From an uncultured bacterium (lineage in GTDB: Bacteria; Bacillota; Clostridia; Lachnospirales; Lachnospiraceae): a stretch of DNA of 64,000 nt. A program made the position numbers and the translations under genes. Of the stretch, positions 7,166 to 16,431 are shown piece after piece (the stretch's first letter is position 1; the number at the start of each line of letters is the position of its first letter). Location: positions 1 through 64,000 of the forward strand of contig CAJMNR010000004.1 in assembly GCA_905214875.1 (NCBI GenBank), written 5' to 3'. The notes under the pieces are model-generated. The model ran no database searches. It was not told the origin of the DNA and saw nothing but the letters and a program-made list of their open reading frames with translations.

Positions 7166-8659
7166 TCAATGTGTTAAAGCGTCAAAGAGAAATTCAATAA
7201 TATCTGTCGCCATAAGTGAATAGGTTCCTCGTACTTCTTTCGCTTTATCTCCAGCAATTCCATGAATATACGTTCCCATGCATGCTGCTTTGTAATTGTC
7301 CATTCCTTGAGCAAGCAAACCGGCGATCACTCCAGTCAACACATCTCCTGCTCCTCCTGTTGCCATACCATTGTTTCCACTTACATTAATATATAATTCA
7401 TCATTATAGCTAACTAATGTTCTGGCATCCTTTAAGACAAGTACATACGATTGATCTGCTGTTACTTTTTTTGCTATTTCAATCATATTATCTTTTACAT
7501 CTTTGACTTCACAATGCAATAAGCGTGACATCTCTTTTACATGCGGCGTAATAATTATATTGTCTCCCAATGGAAGCTCTTCTAACTGTCCCATTTCAGA
7601 CAATATATTTAATCCATCCGCATCAATGACTGTCGGCACCTTAGACTCCTGTAATAGAAGGGTAAGAAGCTCTTTGCTTGCCTCTGATGTTCCGATTCCT
7701 GGTCCAAATACGATTGATGTAGCCCAATTTATTTGTTTTCTTATTTCTTCTAGCTGATTTTTGATATTCGAATCTTCATAAGTAGAAATGATAGCTTCTG
7801 GCAACATGGTTTGTAATATCGTACGATTTTCTTCAACGGTTAGTATCTTTACAAGCCCTGCACCTGTTCGATACGCAGCTTTCGCTGACATAAAGCAAGC
7901 ACCACTCATGTTCTTTGATCCCGCTATGACCAAAACTCTTCCATATGTCCCTTTATTGGAATCATTTGGACGACACGGAATATCCTTAATATCCTCTTTT
8001 TGATAGATTACTCCTGTTGGTTTCAGATTTGCAAATTGCAGTGTTGGAAACCCTATATCTCCAACAGTTACCTCCCCCGCATATTCGCATCCAGGATGTA
8101 TAAGCATTCCCAGTTTCTGATATCCAAATGTCACAGTATAATCTGCCTTAATTGCATGTTCCATGACTTTTCCACAACCTGAGTGAATTCCGCTAGGAAT
8201 ATCCACAGAAAACACTTGATTATCACATTTATTCACTTCTTCTACAATTTCAGCAATTTTTCCTGTCACAGGTCTGCTGAGTCCAATCCCAAAGATTGCA
8301 TCTATCACTATAGTATATTCAGATATCTTGGCATTGTTTATAAATTTAACACCTAATTTTGCTGCAATGCTAACTTGTTCACTCATCTGTTTTGAAAAAC
8401 AGTGCTTTTCTCCCATTATGTAGACTCTTACTCGATACCCCTTAAGCACTAGTATTCTCGCTATTGCAACTCCATCAGCTCCATTATTTCCTGGACCAGA
8501 TAGAACAATTATACTATCATGACAACTAATTTTCCCTAGTAAAACGTTGGTAAAAGATACCGCGGCGCGTTCCATTAATACGAGGCTAGGAATTCCCACC
8601 TCATTCATTGTATAATCATCTAATTGTTTCATAACTGTTCCATCAACAACATATTCCAT
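7166..8659 (-). CDS. bifunctional NAD(P)H-hydrate epimerase / ADP-dependent dehydratase
   Basis: This enzyme repairs hydrated NADH and NADPH. The N-terminal YjeF_N epimerase domain (about residues 1-215) shows the GPGNNGADG loop near residue 54. The C-terminal ribokinase-like dehydratase domain (about 225-497) has VIAGSKNMSGA, FGPGIG, TPHVKEM and the catalytic GATGGAGDVLTG-like stretch NGMATGGAGDVLTG near residue 432. Both domains look intact. The ATG is preceded by GAGGTAG. It lies six bases after acpS, an arrangement common in Firmicutes, so both belong to one operon. Confidence 0.95.
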   Translation of the reverse strand: MEYVVDGTVMKQLDDYTMNEVGIPSLVLMERAAVSFTNVLLGKISCHDSIIVLSGPGNNGADGVAIARILVLKGYRVRVYIMGEKHCFSKQMSEQVSIAAKLGVKFINNAKISEYTIVIDAIFGIGLSRPVTGKIAEIVEEVNKCDNQVFSVDIPSGIHSGCGKVMEHAIKADYTVTFGYQKLGMLIHPGCEYAGEVTVGDIGFPTLQFANLKPTGVIYQKEDIKDIPCRPNDSNKGTYGRVLVIAGSKNMSGACFMSAKAAYRTGAGLVKILTVEENRTILQTMLPEAIISTYEDSNIKNQLEEIRKQINWATSIVFGPGIGTSEASKELLTLLLQESKVPTVIDADGLNILSEMGQLEELPLGDNIIITPHVKEMSRLLHCEVKDVKDNMIEIAKKVTADQSYVLVLKDARTLVSYNDELYINVSGNNGMATGGAGDVLTGVIAGLLAQGMDNYKAACMGTYIHGIAGDKAKEVRGTYSLMATDIIEFLFDALTH

Positions 8660-8665
8660 AAAACT

Positions 8666-9028
8666 CTACCTCTTCTCCGCAACAACGAAGGCCATTGTAT
8701 TCTCCTTCGTATTAGTGATTGAAACATGAATCATATCGATACCAAGTTCCCCGGCAATTTTCTTTGCTTCCCCATACAAATTTACATAAGGCTTCCCAAG
8801 TGAATCGCGCAGAACTTCAATATCACATAAAGAAAAGTGACGAAAACCTGTTCCAAAAGATTTCGCCACTGATTCCTTAACCGCATAATTTCCTGCAGCC
8901 TTTCTTTTATCTTGTTGTATTAATTCTTGTTCCGGTTCAGTAAAATATCGTTTTATAAAATGTGGATTTTCAAGTGCTTTGAGCACTCTTTCATTTTCAA
9001 TCAAATCGGTTCCAATTCCAATAATCAC
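8666..9028 (-). CDS. holo-[acyl-carrier-protein] synthase
   Basis: AcpS transfers phosphopantetheine from CoA to the serine of acyl carrier protein. At 120 aa it is the normal length. It starts MIIGIGTDLIE, with the Mg-binding Asp in GTD and the glutamate in the family motif NYAVKESVAKSFGTG. The start codon is GTG, with AGGGGA 7 bases upstream. It overlaps nothing and is followed six bases later by nnr. It is co-directional with the coiled-coil gene and rex upstream. Confidence 0.95.
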   Translation of the reverse strand: MIIGIGTDLIENERVLKALENPHFIKRYFTEPEQELIQQDKRKAAGNYAVKESVAKSFGTGFRHFSLCDIEVLRDSLGKPYVNLYGEAKKIAGELGIDMIHVSITNTKENTMAFVVAEKR

Positions 9029-9064
9029 AATATTTCCCCTATTCTCAAGTTTTAAATCCGCTAT

Positions 9065-9694
9065 TTATATTTCATCATAATCTGCGTCAAATATTTCAAT
9101 TACTTGTGGTCCTAAGATATCATGCATATAAGAATAGATCTGAGAATTCTTGTCTTCGAGTTCCTGTTTTTCAACTAAGACCTCTTTTAACTTCGTTCTC
9201 GTTTTTTCGATCCAATCATTCATTGCTACAATCTTAACCCTGTCTTTATGAAGCTTTGCATAACAGATACGAACGCTCTCTAACATAAGCTGCTCATTTG
9301 CCTTTGCGATATCGTTTGGAATGCGTTCTAACGCGTCATCGTATGCCGCAAGCTTTTCATTGATTTCTTTAATATATCTTTGACTGCTTTCAAGTTTTTT
9401 AACCCTAACAGCTTCTTCTTTTTCCTGATTCGACTCTTGCATGTTATTAACGATGCCGGCCATGAAAGAATGCTTTAGCTTCTTCATTTCCTTAGCTTCT
9501 TGGATTAACTTTCCTTGTTCCTTTAACAGATCATTCAGATTCTTCTCCAATTTTTTAATTGTAGATGTCTTCTTTTCTTCCGGAAATAGTAAATGCCATC
9601 TCTGATCTAGCGTCAAAATAGGAAGATGTTTCATTTTAGAAAGCTGCCTCAAATCATTTTTAAGTACATCAATTTCTTCTTTTTTCTTTCCCAC
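9065..9694 (-). CDS. coiled-coil protein of unknown function, 209 aa
   Basis: I do not recognise a named family. The protein is almost entirely helical and charged, with heptad-like Leu/Lys/Glu patterns across residues 1-190 and an acidic tail (FDADYDEI). A short non-coiled patch near residues 25-36 includes LDQRWHLLFP. It has no signal peptide or membrane segment, so it is cytosolic. The start is GTG with AAAGGATGG upstream. It lies between rex and acpS on the same strand with short gaps, so it may be transcribed with them. A structural or scaffold role is the only safe guess. Confidence 0.6.
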   Translation of the reverse strand: MGKKKEEIDVLKNDLRQLSKMKHLPILTLDQRWHLLFPEEKKTSTIKKLEKNLNDLLKEQGKLIQEAKEMKKLKHSFMAGIVNNMQESNQEKEEAVRVKKLESSQRYIKEINEKLAAYDDALERIPNDIAKANEQLMLESVRICYAKLHKDRVKIVAMNDWIEKTRTKLKEVLVEKQELEDKNSQIYSYMHDILGPQVIEIFDADYDEI

Positions 9695-9754
9695 TATTAA
9701 CCATCCTTTGTATATAAATCATTTCTCATGAGATATATCGACATCTATTGCAAT

Positions 9755-10408
9755 TTATTGGAGTGTATTTTCTTCATTTTCTTGCATTGTTTTTAAATCA
9801 TAAGATAAACGCATTAAGCTTTCTGCCAAATGTACGTTTTCAACTTTTATCTCTTTTGGTAAATTTAAATCGACAGGTGCAAAGTTCCAGATTGCCTTAA
9901 TCCCCCAGCTAACTAAATCTTGTGCCACCTTTGGTGCTTTTGTTTTAGGAATCGTAAGCACTGCAATGTGTACTTGCTCATTTTTCACGTACTCTTCCAA
10001 CTCATCCATCATACGTACTTCAATTCCACGAATGGATAACCCGATTAATCTTGGATTTATATCAAAAATCGCTTTTATATTAAAACCTCTGCGCTCAAAA
10101 TCTGTATAATTCGCTAGTGCCTGGCCTAAATTACCAGCTCCAATTATAATGATATTGTACTTTCTATCTAAACCTAGGATCTTTCCGATCTCTGTATATA
10201 AATATTCAACATTATATCCGTAACCTTGTTGTCCAAAACCTCCAAAGTTGTTTAAATCCTGTCGTATCTGTGATGCAGTAACTTGCATTTTTTCACTTAA
10301 TTCTTTTGATGAGATTCTAACCACATCATTCTCAAGTAATTCTCCAAGATATCTGTAGTATCTCGGCAAACGTTTTATAACTGCTAGTGATATTCCCTTA
10401 TCTGTCAA
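9755..10408 (-). CDS. redox-sensing transcriptional repressor Rex
   Basis: Rex represses fermentation and respiration genes when NADH is low and releases DNA on binding NADH. The N-terminal winged helix (about residues 5-75) has ISLAVIKRLPRYYRYL and QVTASQIRQDLNNFGGFGQQGYGY; the Rossmann domain begins at IIIGAGNLGQAL (GxGxxG) and continues to about residue 200. I choose the TTG at 10408 because AAAGGAGG lies 8 bases upstream and the product (217 aa) matches homologues; the open frame reaches 10525 but the extra 39 residues are AT-rich leader sequence containing the promoter. It is divergent from the ABC-F gene. Confidence 0.95.
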   Translation of the reverse strand: MTDKGISLAVIKRLPRYYRYLGELLENDVVRISSKELSEKMQVTASQIRQDLNNFGGFGQQGYGYNVEYLYTEIGKILGLDRKYNIIIIGAGNLGQALANYTDFERRGFNIKAIFDINPRLIGLSIRGIEVRMMDELEEYVKNEQVHIAVLTIPKTKAPKVAQDLVSWGIKAIWNFAPVDLNLPKEIKVENVHLAESLMRLSYDLKTMQENEENTLQ

Positions 10409-10447
10409 GTATATATCCTCCTTTACGACATTTTTACATACATATTT

Positions 10448-10476
10448 ATTATAGTAAAATGTTAGTTTATTGTCAA
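10448..10476 (-). promoter_or_regulatory. consensus sigma-A promoter for rex
   Basis: On the minus strand TTGACA (10476-10471) and TATAAT (10453-10448) are separated by exactly 17 bp. Both hexamers match the consensus at all six positions. It lies about 40 bp upstream of the rex TTG start, which confirms that the longer reading frame is not the real protein. Confidence 0.85.
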
Positions 10477-10632
10477 ACAGCTTTCCTATTAAAATTGTTT
10501 GTTTTTTTCTAAACGTTTTATACATACTTTTCCGATTATTTTACATATTTCGATTTATTGCACATACAAACAAAATGTGATAAGCTAAAAGCTAGAGTTT
10601 TATCATTTATTATCGTGAAAGGACTACTAAAA

Positions 10633-12573
10633 ATGATATTAGCATGTAATTCAATTAGCAAATCATTTGGGACCGACCAAGTACTCTCAAATGTAACATT
10701 TCATATAAATGAACGAGAAAAAGCGGCAATTGTCGGCATCAACGGTGCAGGTAAATCCACGCTTTTAAAAATCATCATGGGACAACTCTCCTCTGATCAA
10801 GGAGAAGTTACATTAGCCAAAGGCGCAACCATCGGCTATCTCCCTCAGCATCAAGACTTATCTAGTGAAAATACAATCTACGATGAGCTTCTTGAAGTAA
10901 AGAAAAACATTATCGACTTAGATCGAAAAATTCGCCAACTCGAAAAAGACATGAAACATGTTGAGGGTGCCGAATTAGAGCGTATGCTTAGTACTTATAC
11001 AAGACTCACACATGAGTTCGAGATTCAAAATGGGTATGCTTATCAAAGTGAAATCACAGGCGTCCTAAAGGGACTTGGCTTCACCGAAGAAGATTTCAAA
11101 AAGAAAACGAGCACCCTTTCCGGTGGCCAAAAGACTCGTGTTGCCCTTGGTAAGCTACTTCTTACTGCACCGGACATCATCCTTCTCGATGAGCCTACCA
11201 ACCATCTTGATTTGGAATCCATTACATGGTTAGAGACATATCTGATGAACTACAATGGTGCCGTTATTATCGTAGCCCATGACCGTTACTTTTTAGACCG
11301 TGTCGTAACAAAAGTTGTCGAAGTGGATCATTCCAAAGCGACTGTATTCCAAGGCAATTATTCTGACTATGCTACGAAGAAAGCTATGCTTCGTGATGCC
11401 GAAATGAAGGCATATTTAAATCAGCAACGCGAAATCAAGCACCAGGAAGAAGTCATCACAAAACTAAAATCATTTAATCGCGAAAAATCCATCAAGCGTG
11501 CCGAAAGCCGCGAAAAAATGTTAGATAAGATTGAGCGTATTGATAAGCCAATTACAACAGAAGCCAATATGCGCCTTACTTTAGAGCCAAACATCGTAAG
11601 TGGCAATGACGTGCTTTCTGTTGAACATTTAAGCAAATCCTTCGGAGATCGCCATCTTTTCTCTGATATTTCCTTCGATGTGAAGCGCCAAGAGAAAGTT
11701 GCAATCATCGGTAAAAATGGAACAGGTAAGACAACAATCCTTAAGATTATCAATCAGCTTCTTGCTGCGGATGATGGCGAAATCAAATTAGGCTCCAAAG
11801 TAAACATAGGTTATTACGATCAGGAACATCATGTACTTCATCCAGAAAAGACTCTATTTGATGAATTACAAGATACGTATCCGAATTTAGATAATACGAA
11901 AATCCGTAACGTACTTGCTGCATTTTTATTTACAAACGATGATGTATTTAAACGTATCAAGGATCTTAGCGGTGGTGAACGTGGACGTGTTTCCCTTGCA
12001 AAACTTATGTTAAGTGAAGCCAACTTCTTAATCCTAGATGAGCCTACCAACCATCTTGATATCGTCAGCAAGGAAATCCTTGAAAACGCTATTAGAAACT
12101 ATACAGGAACGGTTCTTTACGTTTCCCATGACCGTTATTTCATCAATAAGACGGCGACTAGAATTCTTGATCTAACGAATAATCAAATGCTTAATTATAT
12201 CGGTAATTATGATTATTATTTAGAGAAAAAAGAAGAGGTTGAAAAAGCATATTTAAAACCTTTAGTTCAAGTTAGCGCATCCTCAAGTTCCACAAATGCA
12301 AAACAAGCGACTGAACCAGTAAGCTCTGGTGCCCTTGATTGGAAACAACAAAAAGAGGAACAAGCGAAATTAAGAAAAAAACAAAACGAGTTAAAACGAA
12401 TTGAAGAAGAAATCTCTTCTCTTGAACTGCGAAATGACGAAATCGATGAGTTATTAGCCAAAGAAGAAATCTATACCAATGTCTCAGAACTTGTGAAATT
12501 AAATAAAGAAAAAGAGGAACTAGAACAACGTTTAGAAACACTTATGGAACGTTGGGAAGAACTTTCAGAATAA
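10633..12573 (+). CDS. ABC-F family ATPase (ribosome-associated, Uup/YfmR-like)
   Basis: Two ABC ATPase domains lie in one chain with no membrane segments. Walker A sites are GINGAGKST and GKNGTGKTT; signatures are LSGGQKTR and LSGGERGR; Walker B ends LLDEPTNHLD in both halves. The linker between them is long and charged (the P-site tRNA-interacting motif), and the C-terminal about 90 residues form a Uup-type coiled coil. ABC-F proteins act in the ribosomal E site to relieve stalls, and some give antibiotic resistance; this one cannot be assigned to either group by eye. The start is ATG at 10633 with GAAAGGA upstream rather than TTG at 10558. Confidence 0.92.
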   Translation: MILACNSISKSFGTDQVLSNVTFHINEREKAAIVGINGAGKSTLLKIIMGQLSSDQGEVTLAKGATIGYLPQHQDLSSENTIYDELLEVKKNIIDLDRKIRQLEKDMKHVEGAELERMLSTYTRLTHEFEIQNGYAYQSEITGVLKGLGFTEEDFKKKTSTLSGGQKTRVALGKLLLTAPDIILLDEPTNHLDLESITWLETYLMNYNGAVIIVAHDRYFLDRVVTKVVEVDHSKATVFQGNYSDYATKKAMLRDAEMKAYLNQQREIKHQEEVITKLKSFNREKSIKRAESREKMLDKIERIDKPITTEANMRLTLEPNIVSGNDVLSVEHLSKSFGDRHLFSDISFDVKRQEKVAIIGKNGTGKTTILKIINQLLAADDGEIKLGSKVNIGYYDQEHHVLHPEKTLFDELQDTYPNLDNTKIRNVLAAFLFTNDDVFKRIKDLSGGERGRVSLAKLMLSEANFLILDEPTNHLDIVSKEILENAIRNYTGTVLYVSHDRYFINKTATRILDLTNNQMLNYIGNYDYYLEKKEEVEKAYLKPLVQVSASSSSTNAKQATEPVSSGALDWKQQKEEQAKLRKKQNELKRIEEEISSLELRNDEIDELLAKEEIYTNVSELVKLNKEKEELEQRLETLMERWEELSE

Positions 12574-12575
12574 AA

Positions 12576-12617
12576 AAAGGCATTGATTCTTAAAAGAAAG
12601 AATCAATGCCTTTTTTT
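12576..12617. terminator. bidirectional terminator shared by the ABC-F and GntR genes
   Basis: AAAGGCATTGATTCTT (12576-12591) pairs with 12597-12613, followed by seven T on the plus strand and by a T-run on the minus strand. The GntR stop codon at 12590 lies inside the stem. Confidence 0.85.
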
Positions 12618-13276
12618 GTAATATTCTGCATCGTATTTAAGATATGCTTGTGACCCAGTTCTTCCGCCCTGTCACTATCACGGTTACGAATCGCCTCAAG
12701 TATTGCATTATGCTCTTTACTGCAAGAGATTGCGCGTTCATCACTGCTTAACGTTTCTTTTCTCAACCTAGATACATAGTGATGAAAATCAACAAGCACA
12801 TGATTTAGCATTCTACTATTGCTAGCTCCATAAATAATATCATGAAAACGATCATCTAGTTCCACTAACTGATCATAATGTTTTCTTTGTGCGTGAAAAT
12901 CAAACAGGTACTGAACTTCCTCAAGATGTCCAATCTCTTCATCTGTTATATTCTCACATGCGAGTCTTGCACACAGTCCTTCAAGATAGGATCTGATTAT
13001 GTAAATATCTTTCATGTCCTTAAATGACAATCCAGTTACTATTGCGCTTTTATTTGGAACTATCTTCACAAGGCCTTCCAGCTCTAGTTGCCGTATCGCT
13101 TCTCTTACAGGTGTCCTGCTTACGCCCAGCTCTTTTGCGATTGTATTCTCTTTCAGTTCTTCGTCTTTCTTATATTTTCCGGATAAAATACCTTCTCGAA
13201 TGTGGTGAAAAACACGTCCTCGTAATGAATACTTATCAGCTGTTTCTTGATCTATACCTAAACCATCCAAGAACAT
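12590..13276 (-). CDS. GntR/FadR-family regulator, probable regulator of the citrate/isocitrate genes
   Basis: A winged helix (about residues 15-85: LKENTIAKELGVSRTPVREAIRQLELEGLVKI) is joined to an all-helical FCD ligand domain (about 95-215) with metal-ligand-type histidines (DRFHDIIY, KHILN). FCD regulators usually sense small organic acids. It lies directly downstream of isocitrate dehydrogenase and the Re-citrate synthase-like gene, and TGTATACA-like palindromes of the kind bound by GntR proteins overlap the promoter of that pair. It therefore probably controls carbon flow to 2-oxoglutarate. The effector is unknown. The ribosome site is GGAGG just before ATG. Confidence 0.85.
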   Translation of the reverse strand: MFLDGLGIDQETADKYSLRGRVFHHIREGILSGKYKKDEELKENTIAKELGVSRTPVREAIRQLELEGLVKIVPNKSAIVTGLSFKDMKDIYIIRSYLEGLCARLACENITDEEIGHLEEVQYLFDFHAQRKHYDQLVELDDRFHDIIYGASNSRMLNHVLVDFHHYVSRLRKETLSSDERAISCSKEHNAILEAIRNRDSDRAEELGHKHILNTMQNITKKGIDSFF

Positions 13277-13388
13277 TTCCTCCTTATATTTAATCGTTTT
13301 CTGCTGACAGAAAAAGTTTCAAGAAGGACAGCGAAACCTTTTGCTGAACAGCATAAAAACGAAAGCGAAAAATTCTAACATATTATTT

Positions 13389-13403
13389 GGACAAGAATTG
13401 TCC
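13389..13403. promoter_or_regulatory. inverted repeat upstream of the GntR gene
   Basis: GGACAAGAATTGTCC is a 15-base palindrome with 6-bp arms, lying 113 bp upstream of the GntR start. It could be an autoregulatory operator or a small hairpin; its sequence differs from the palindromes at the citrate synthase promoter. Confidence 0.35.
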
Positions 13404-13470
13404 TTTTTAATTTCTACACAAGTTACAAGTCTTGTCTAATAAATAATTATACTAGTGTTATTACTTAATC

Positions 13471-14634
13471 TTATAAAGATGAAATGGTATCCATGATGTA
13501 ATCAGCAAATTCAGCACCAGTTGCGCCAGTATCTCTACCTGTCATAACAAGTTTCTTTTCTGTTACTGTACAAATATCAAGTGCTTTGTATAATTTATCT
13601 GCTTGTTCTTGATATCCAATGTGAGATAATAACATAGCTCCTGCACGGATTACAGAACATGGATCTGCGTAAATATCTCTTCCTTCTTTTACCATACGTG
13701 GTGCTGAACCATGGATTGCTTCGAACATTGCATATCTTTTACCAATGTTGGCAGAACCTGCTGTACCTACGCCACCTTGTAATTCAGCAGCTTCATCAGT
13801 GATGATGTCACCATATAAGTTAGGTAATACAACAACTTGGAAGTCTCTTCTTCTTTTTTCATCTACTAATTTAGCAGTCATGATATCGATGTACCAGTCA
13901 TCTGCCATGATTCCTTCATATTCTTTTGCAATTGCGTAGAATGTATCAAGGAATTTACCATCTGTAGTCTTAATGATATTTGCTTTCGTAACTGCTGTTA
14001 CTCTAGTCTTTCCATTAGCTTTTGCAAATTCAAATGCAGCGCGGATGATACGTTCGCAACCTTGGCTTGTAGCGATTGTAAAGTCGATTCCTAAATCGTC
14101 AGTAACTGCAACGCCTTCTTTACCAGCTGCGTATCCGCCTTCTGTATTTTCTCTATAGAATGTCCAGTCGATTCCTTGTTCCGGAATACGAACAGGACGA
14201 ACATTTGCAAATAAATCAAGTTCTTTTCTCATTGCAACGTTAGCAGATTCTACGTTTGGCCATTCATCACCTTTTCTAGGTGTTGTTGTAGGTCCTTTTA
14301 AGATAACGTCACAAGCTTTTAATTCTGCTAATACATCATCAGGGATTGCTTTCATTTCAGCAGCACGACGTTCAATTGTAAGACCATCAATTTTCTTGAA
14401 TTCAACTTTTCCTTTTTGTACTTCCTCTGCTAAAAGGTATTCTAATACTCTTTGAGCTTGAGAAGTGATTGCTGGACCAATTCCATCACCACCGCAAACA
14501 CCGATTACGATCTTTTCAAGAGCTTTGTAGTCAACGAAATCACCTTGTGCTTTCATTTCATCTACTCTCTTAAGTTGTTTTTCTAATAATTTACCAAAAT
14601 GTTCTTTGGCAGCTTCAATTTGTTGTTGATACAT
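13471..14634 (-). CDS. isocitrate dehydrogenase (isocitrate/isopropylmalate dehydrogenase family)
   Basis: This is a beta-decarboxylating dehydrogenase; given its neighbour, the likely reaction is isocitrate to 2-oxoglutarate. Family marks include GVCGGDGIGPAI near residue 48, the phosphate-binding FYRENTEGGYAAG, the catalytic Lys in TAVTKANIIK, and the metal-site NLYGDIITDEAAEL followed by FEAIHGSAP. The N-terminus carries an extra helical extension of about 40 residues before the first strand. Whether it uses NAD or NADP cannot be told reliably by eye. The ATG follows GGAGGTAACAAG. The gap to the upstream citrate synthase-like gene is 34 bp, so they form one operon. Confidence 0.85.
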   Translation of the reverse strand: MYQQQIEAAKEHFGKLLEKQLKRVDEMKAQGDFVDYKALEKIVIGVCGGDGIGPAITSQAQRVLEYLLAEEVQKGKVEFKKIDGLTIERRAAEMKAIPDDVLAELKACDVILKGPTTTPRKGDEWPNVESANVAMRKELDLFANVRPVRIPEQGIDWTFYRENTEGGYAAGKEGVAVTDDLGIDFTIATSQGCERIIRAAFEFAKANGKTRVTAVTKANIIKTTDGKFLDTFYAIAKEYEGIMADDWYIDIMTAKLVDEKRRRDFQVVVLPNLYGDIITDEAAELQGGVGTAGSANIGKRYAMFEAIHGSAPRMVKEGRDIYADPCSVIRAGAMLLSHIGYQEQADKLYKALDICTVTEKKLVMTGRDTGATGAEFADYIMDTISSL

Positions 14635-14668
14635 CTTGTTACCTCCATTTTTTGTATTTATAAATGTA

Positions 14669-16060
14669 TTAAATTAGGGTGATTCCTAATTCTTCGCATG
14701 CAGAATCTATAACTTTTAGCAGTTCATCATCTGTGATTACCGTAACTCGACCATCTTCATACTGCTCATCAACCCACTCTTTTACTTTCATAACAAGTGG
14801 ATCTGCTTTGCTTACTTTTTTCTCTTCGGATAATTTAAAATATGTATTGATCCAGTGTGCAATTCCTGCAAGTCCGGATGTATTGGACACTGCAACCAAA
14901 ACTGGTCGATTTAAGAATTTTTCCGTATCGAAGATGTTATAGATTTCTTCATTTTTCAGAAGTCCATCTGCATGGATTCCTGCTCTTGTCACATTGAAAT
15001 TACGCCCAACAAAAGGCGTTCTAGATGGCACACGGTAACCGATCTCTTTCTCGTAATACTGAGCAAGTTCCGTAATGACTCTTGTGTCCATTCCATCAAG
15101 CGTTCCTTTTAACTGCGCATACTCGAATACCATTGCTTCAAGTGGAGTATTGCCGGTACGTTCTCCAATTCCGAATAAGGAACAGTTTACACCACAAGCA
15201 CCATATAACCATGCCGTCGTCGAGTTGGAAACTGCTTTATAGAAATCATTATGTCCATGCCATTCTATCTGTTCACTAGGAACCCCTGCATGAGTATTCA
15301 ATCCATAAATGATTCCTTGTACGCTTCGAGGAATTACGGCACCTGCAAAGTTAACACCATATCCCATTGTATCACATGCTCTGATTTTAACTGGAATGTT
15401 GTATTCGTCTCCCAGTTTCATAAGCTCTAAACAGAATGGGATTACAAATCCGTAAATATCGGAACGTGTGATGTCTTCTAAATGGCATCTTGGTGCAACA
15501 CCAGTTTCTAAACATTCACGAACTACGCTTAGATAATGGTTCATTGCTTCTCTACGTGTCATCTTCATTTTATAGAAGATATGATAGTCAGAACAGCTAA
15601 CTAAAATACCTGTTTCTTTTAATCCAAGTTCTTTTACTAATTCAAAATCCTTCTTGCTTGCACGAATCCAAGAAGTTACTTCTGGAAATTCGTAGCCGCG
15701 CTCCATACATTTGTAAACAGCATCTCTGTCTTTTTTGCTATATAAGAAAAATTCACTCTGGCGAATGATTCCGTTCGGTCCGCCTAATTTATGTAAGTAA
15801 TCGTACATCGTAACAATCTGCTCTGTCGTATAGGGAGCTCTAGACTGTTGTCCGTCTCTAAACGTCGTATCGGTAATCCAAATATCTTTTGGCATATTAT
15901 GAGGTACGATTCGATCATTAAATGCAATCTTTGGCACTTCATCATATGGAAATAAATTACGAAATACATTTGGCTTATCAGTATCAACTAATGGGTACAT
16001 ATGCTCTTCTAATTGGAGCAAGTTATTCTGTGGATTTTTACAAACTCTTCGATTTTCCAT
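14669..16060 (-). CDS. probable Re-citrate synthase (homocitrate/isopropylmalate synthase family)
   Basis: The protein is an HMGL-like TIM barrel. WITDTTFRDGQQSRAPYT (about residues 60-77) gives the metal-binding Asp and catalytic Arg; HLEDITRSD and the metal-binding HGHNDFYKA follow, and GIGERTGNTPLEAM closes the active site. It lacks the C-terminal leucine-binding LeuA domain, so it is not a regulated 2-isopropylmalate synthase. Clostridia without a normal citrate synthase use a Re-face enzyme of this family, and the operon partner here is isocitrate dehydrogenase, so Re-citrate synthase is the best call; homocitrate synthase-like activity remains possible. No aconitase gene is present in the window. 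Confidence 0.75.
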   Translation of the reverse strand: MENRRVCKNPQNNLLQLEEHMYPLVDTDKPNVFRNLFPYDEVPKIAFNDRIVPHNMPKDIWITDTTFRDGQQSRAPYTTEQIVTMYDYLHKLGGPNGIIRQSEFFLYSKKDRDAVYKCMERGYEFPEVTSWIRASKKDFELVKELGLKETGILVSCSDYHIFYKMKMTRREAMNHYLSVVRECLETGVAPRCHLEDITRSDIYGFVIPFCLELMKLGDEYNIPVKIRACDTMGYGVNFAGAVIPRSVQGIIYGLNTHAGVPSEQIEWHGHNDFYKAVSNSTTAWLYGACGVNCSLFGIGERTGNTPLEAMVFEYAQLKGTLDGMDTRVITELAQYYEKEIGYRVPSRTPFVGRNFNVTRAGIHADGLLKNEEIYNIFDTEKFLNRPVLVAVSNTSGLAGIAHWINTYFKLSEEKKVSKADPLVMKVKEWVDEQYEDGRVTVITDDELLKVIDSACEELGITLI

Positions 16061-16098
16061 TTCGCCACTCCTTTATTCCATTTCTTTCGTTTTGCATA

Positions 16099-16127
16099 AT
16101 TGTATACAATAATACATGTATTGTCAA
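16099..16127 (-). promoter_or_regulatory. promoter of the Re-citrate synthase/IDH operon with overlapping operators
   Basis: On the minus strand TTGACA (16127-16122) lies 17 bp before TACAAT (16104-16099). Two perfect 10-bp palindromes, TTGTATACAA (16100-16109) and ATACATGTAT (16112-16121), fill the spacer and -10. GTnnAC-type palindromes are typical GntR-family sites, so the neighbouring GntR protein may repress here. Confidence 0.65.
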
Positions 16128-16431
16128 CAAAGCTTTTGCCATCATTTACCACGTGTATTTTCCCCTTTTTCTTCCTATTATTTTTCACTCAAACTTTTTA
16201 CTATTTTTGTAAGCCCTTGCATTCACAAGGCTTTGAATCAACTTTACAAGATATTTTATTCTTAATTTTTATCCTATAGCTATTCTATTTTGTCCATACG
16301 CTTTCTTAATAAAATAAAGCGAATTTCAAAAATTGCTTTACTTTATTAAGAAGATTTCGAATAAAATAAAGTTAAAAAAAACGAAAAAGGTCCACTGAAA
16401 GCAAGTTTTTTTACTTTCAGCAGACTTTTTC
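16128..16431. other. 304-bp intergenic region with hairpins
   Basis: No ORF with a ribosome site is visible. It holds a 16-bp near-perfect inverted repeat (16305-16320 with 16335-16350, one G-U pair) and the terminator of the large Ig-repeat gene (16389-16430). The rest is T-rich spacer. Confidence 0.5.
16389..16430 (-). terminator. terminator of the Ig-repeat surface gene
   Basis: CTGAAAG (16395-16401) pairs with CTTTCAG (16414-16420), extended by GTC/GAC outside mismatches; T-runs follow on both strands. It lies immediately after the minus-strand stop at 16432. Confidence 0.65.

Noticed and set aside
10408..10525. Long Rex N-terminus starting MYKTFRKK
   Set aside because: The extension contains the perfect promoter of the gene; the TTG at 10408 has the ribosome site and matches homologue length.
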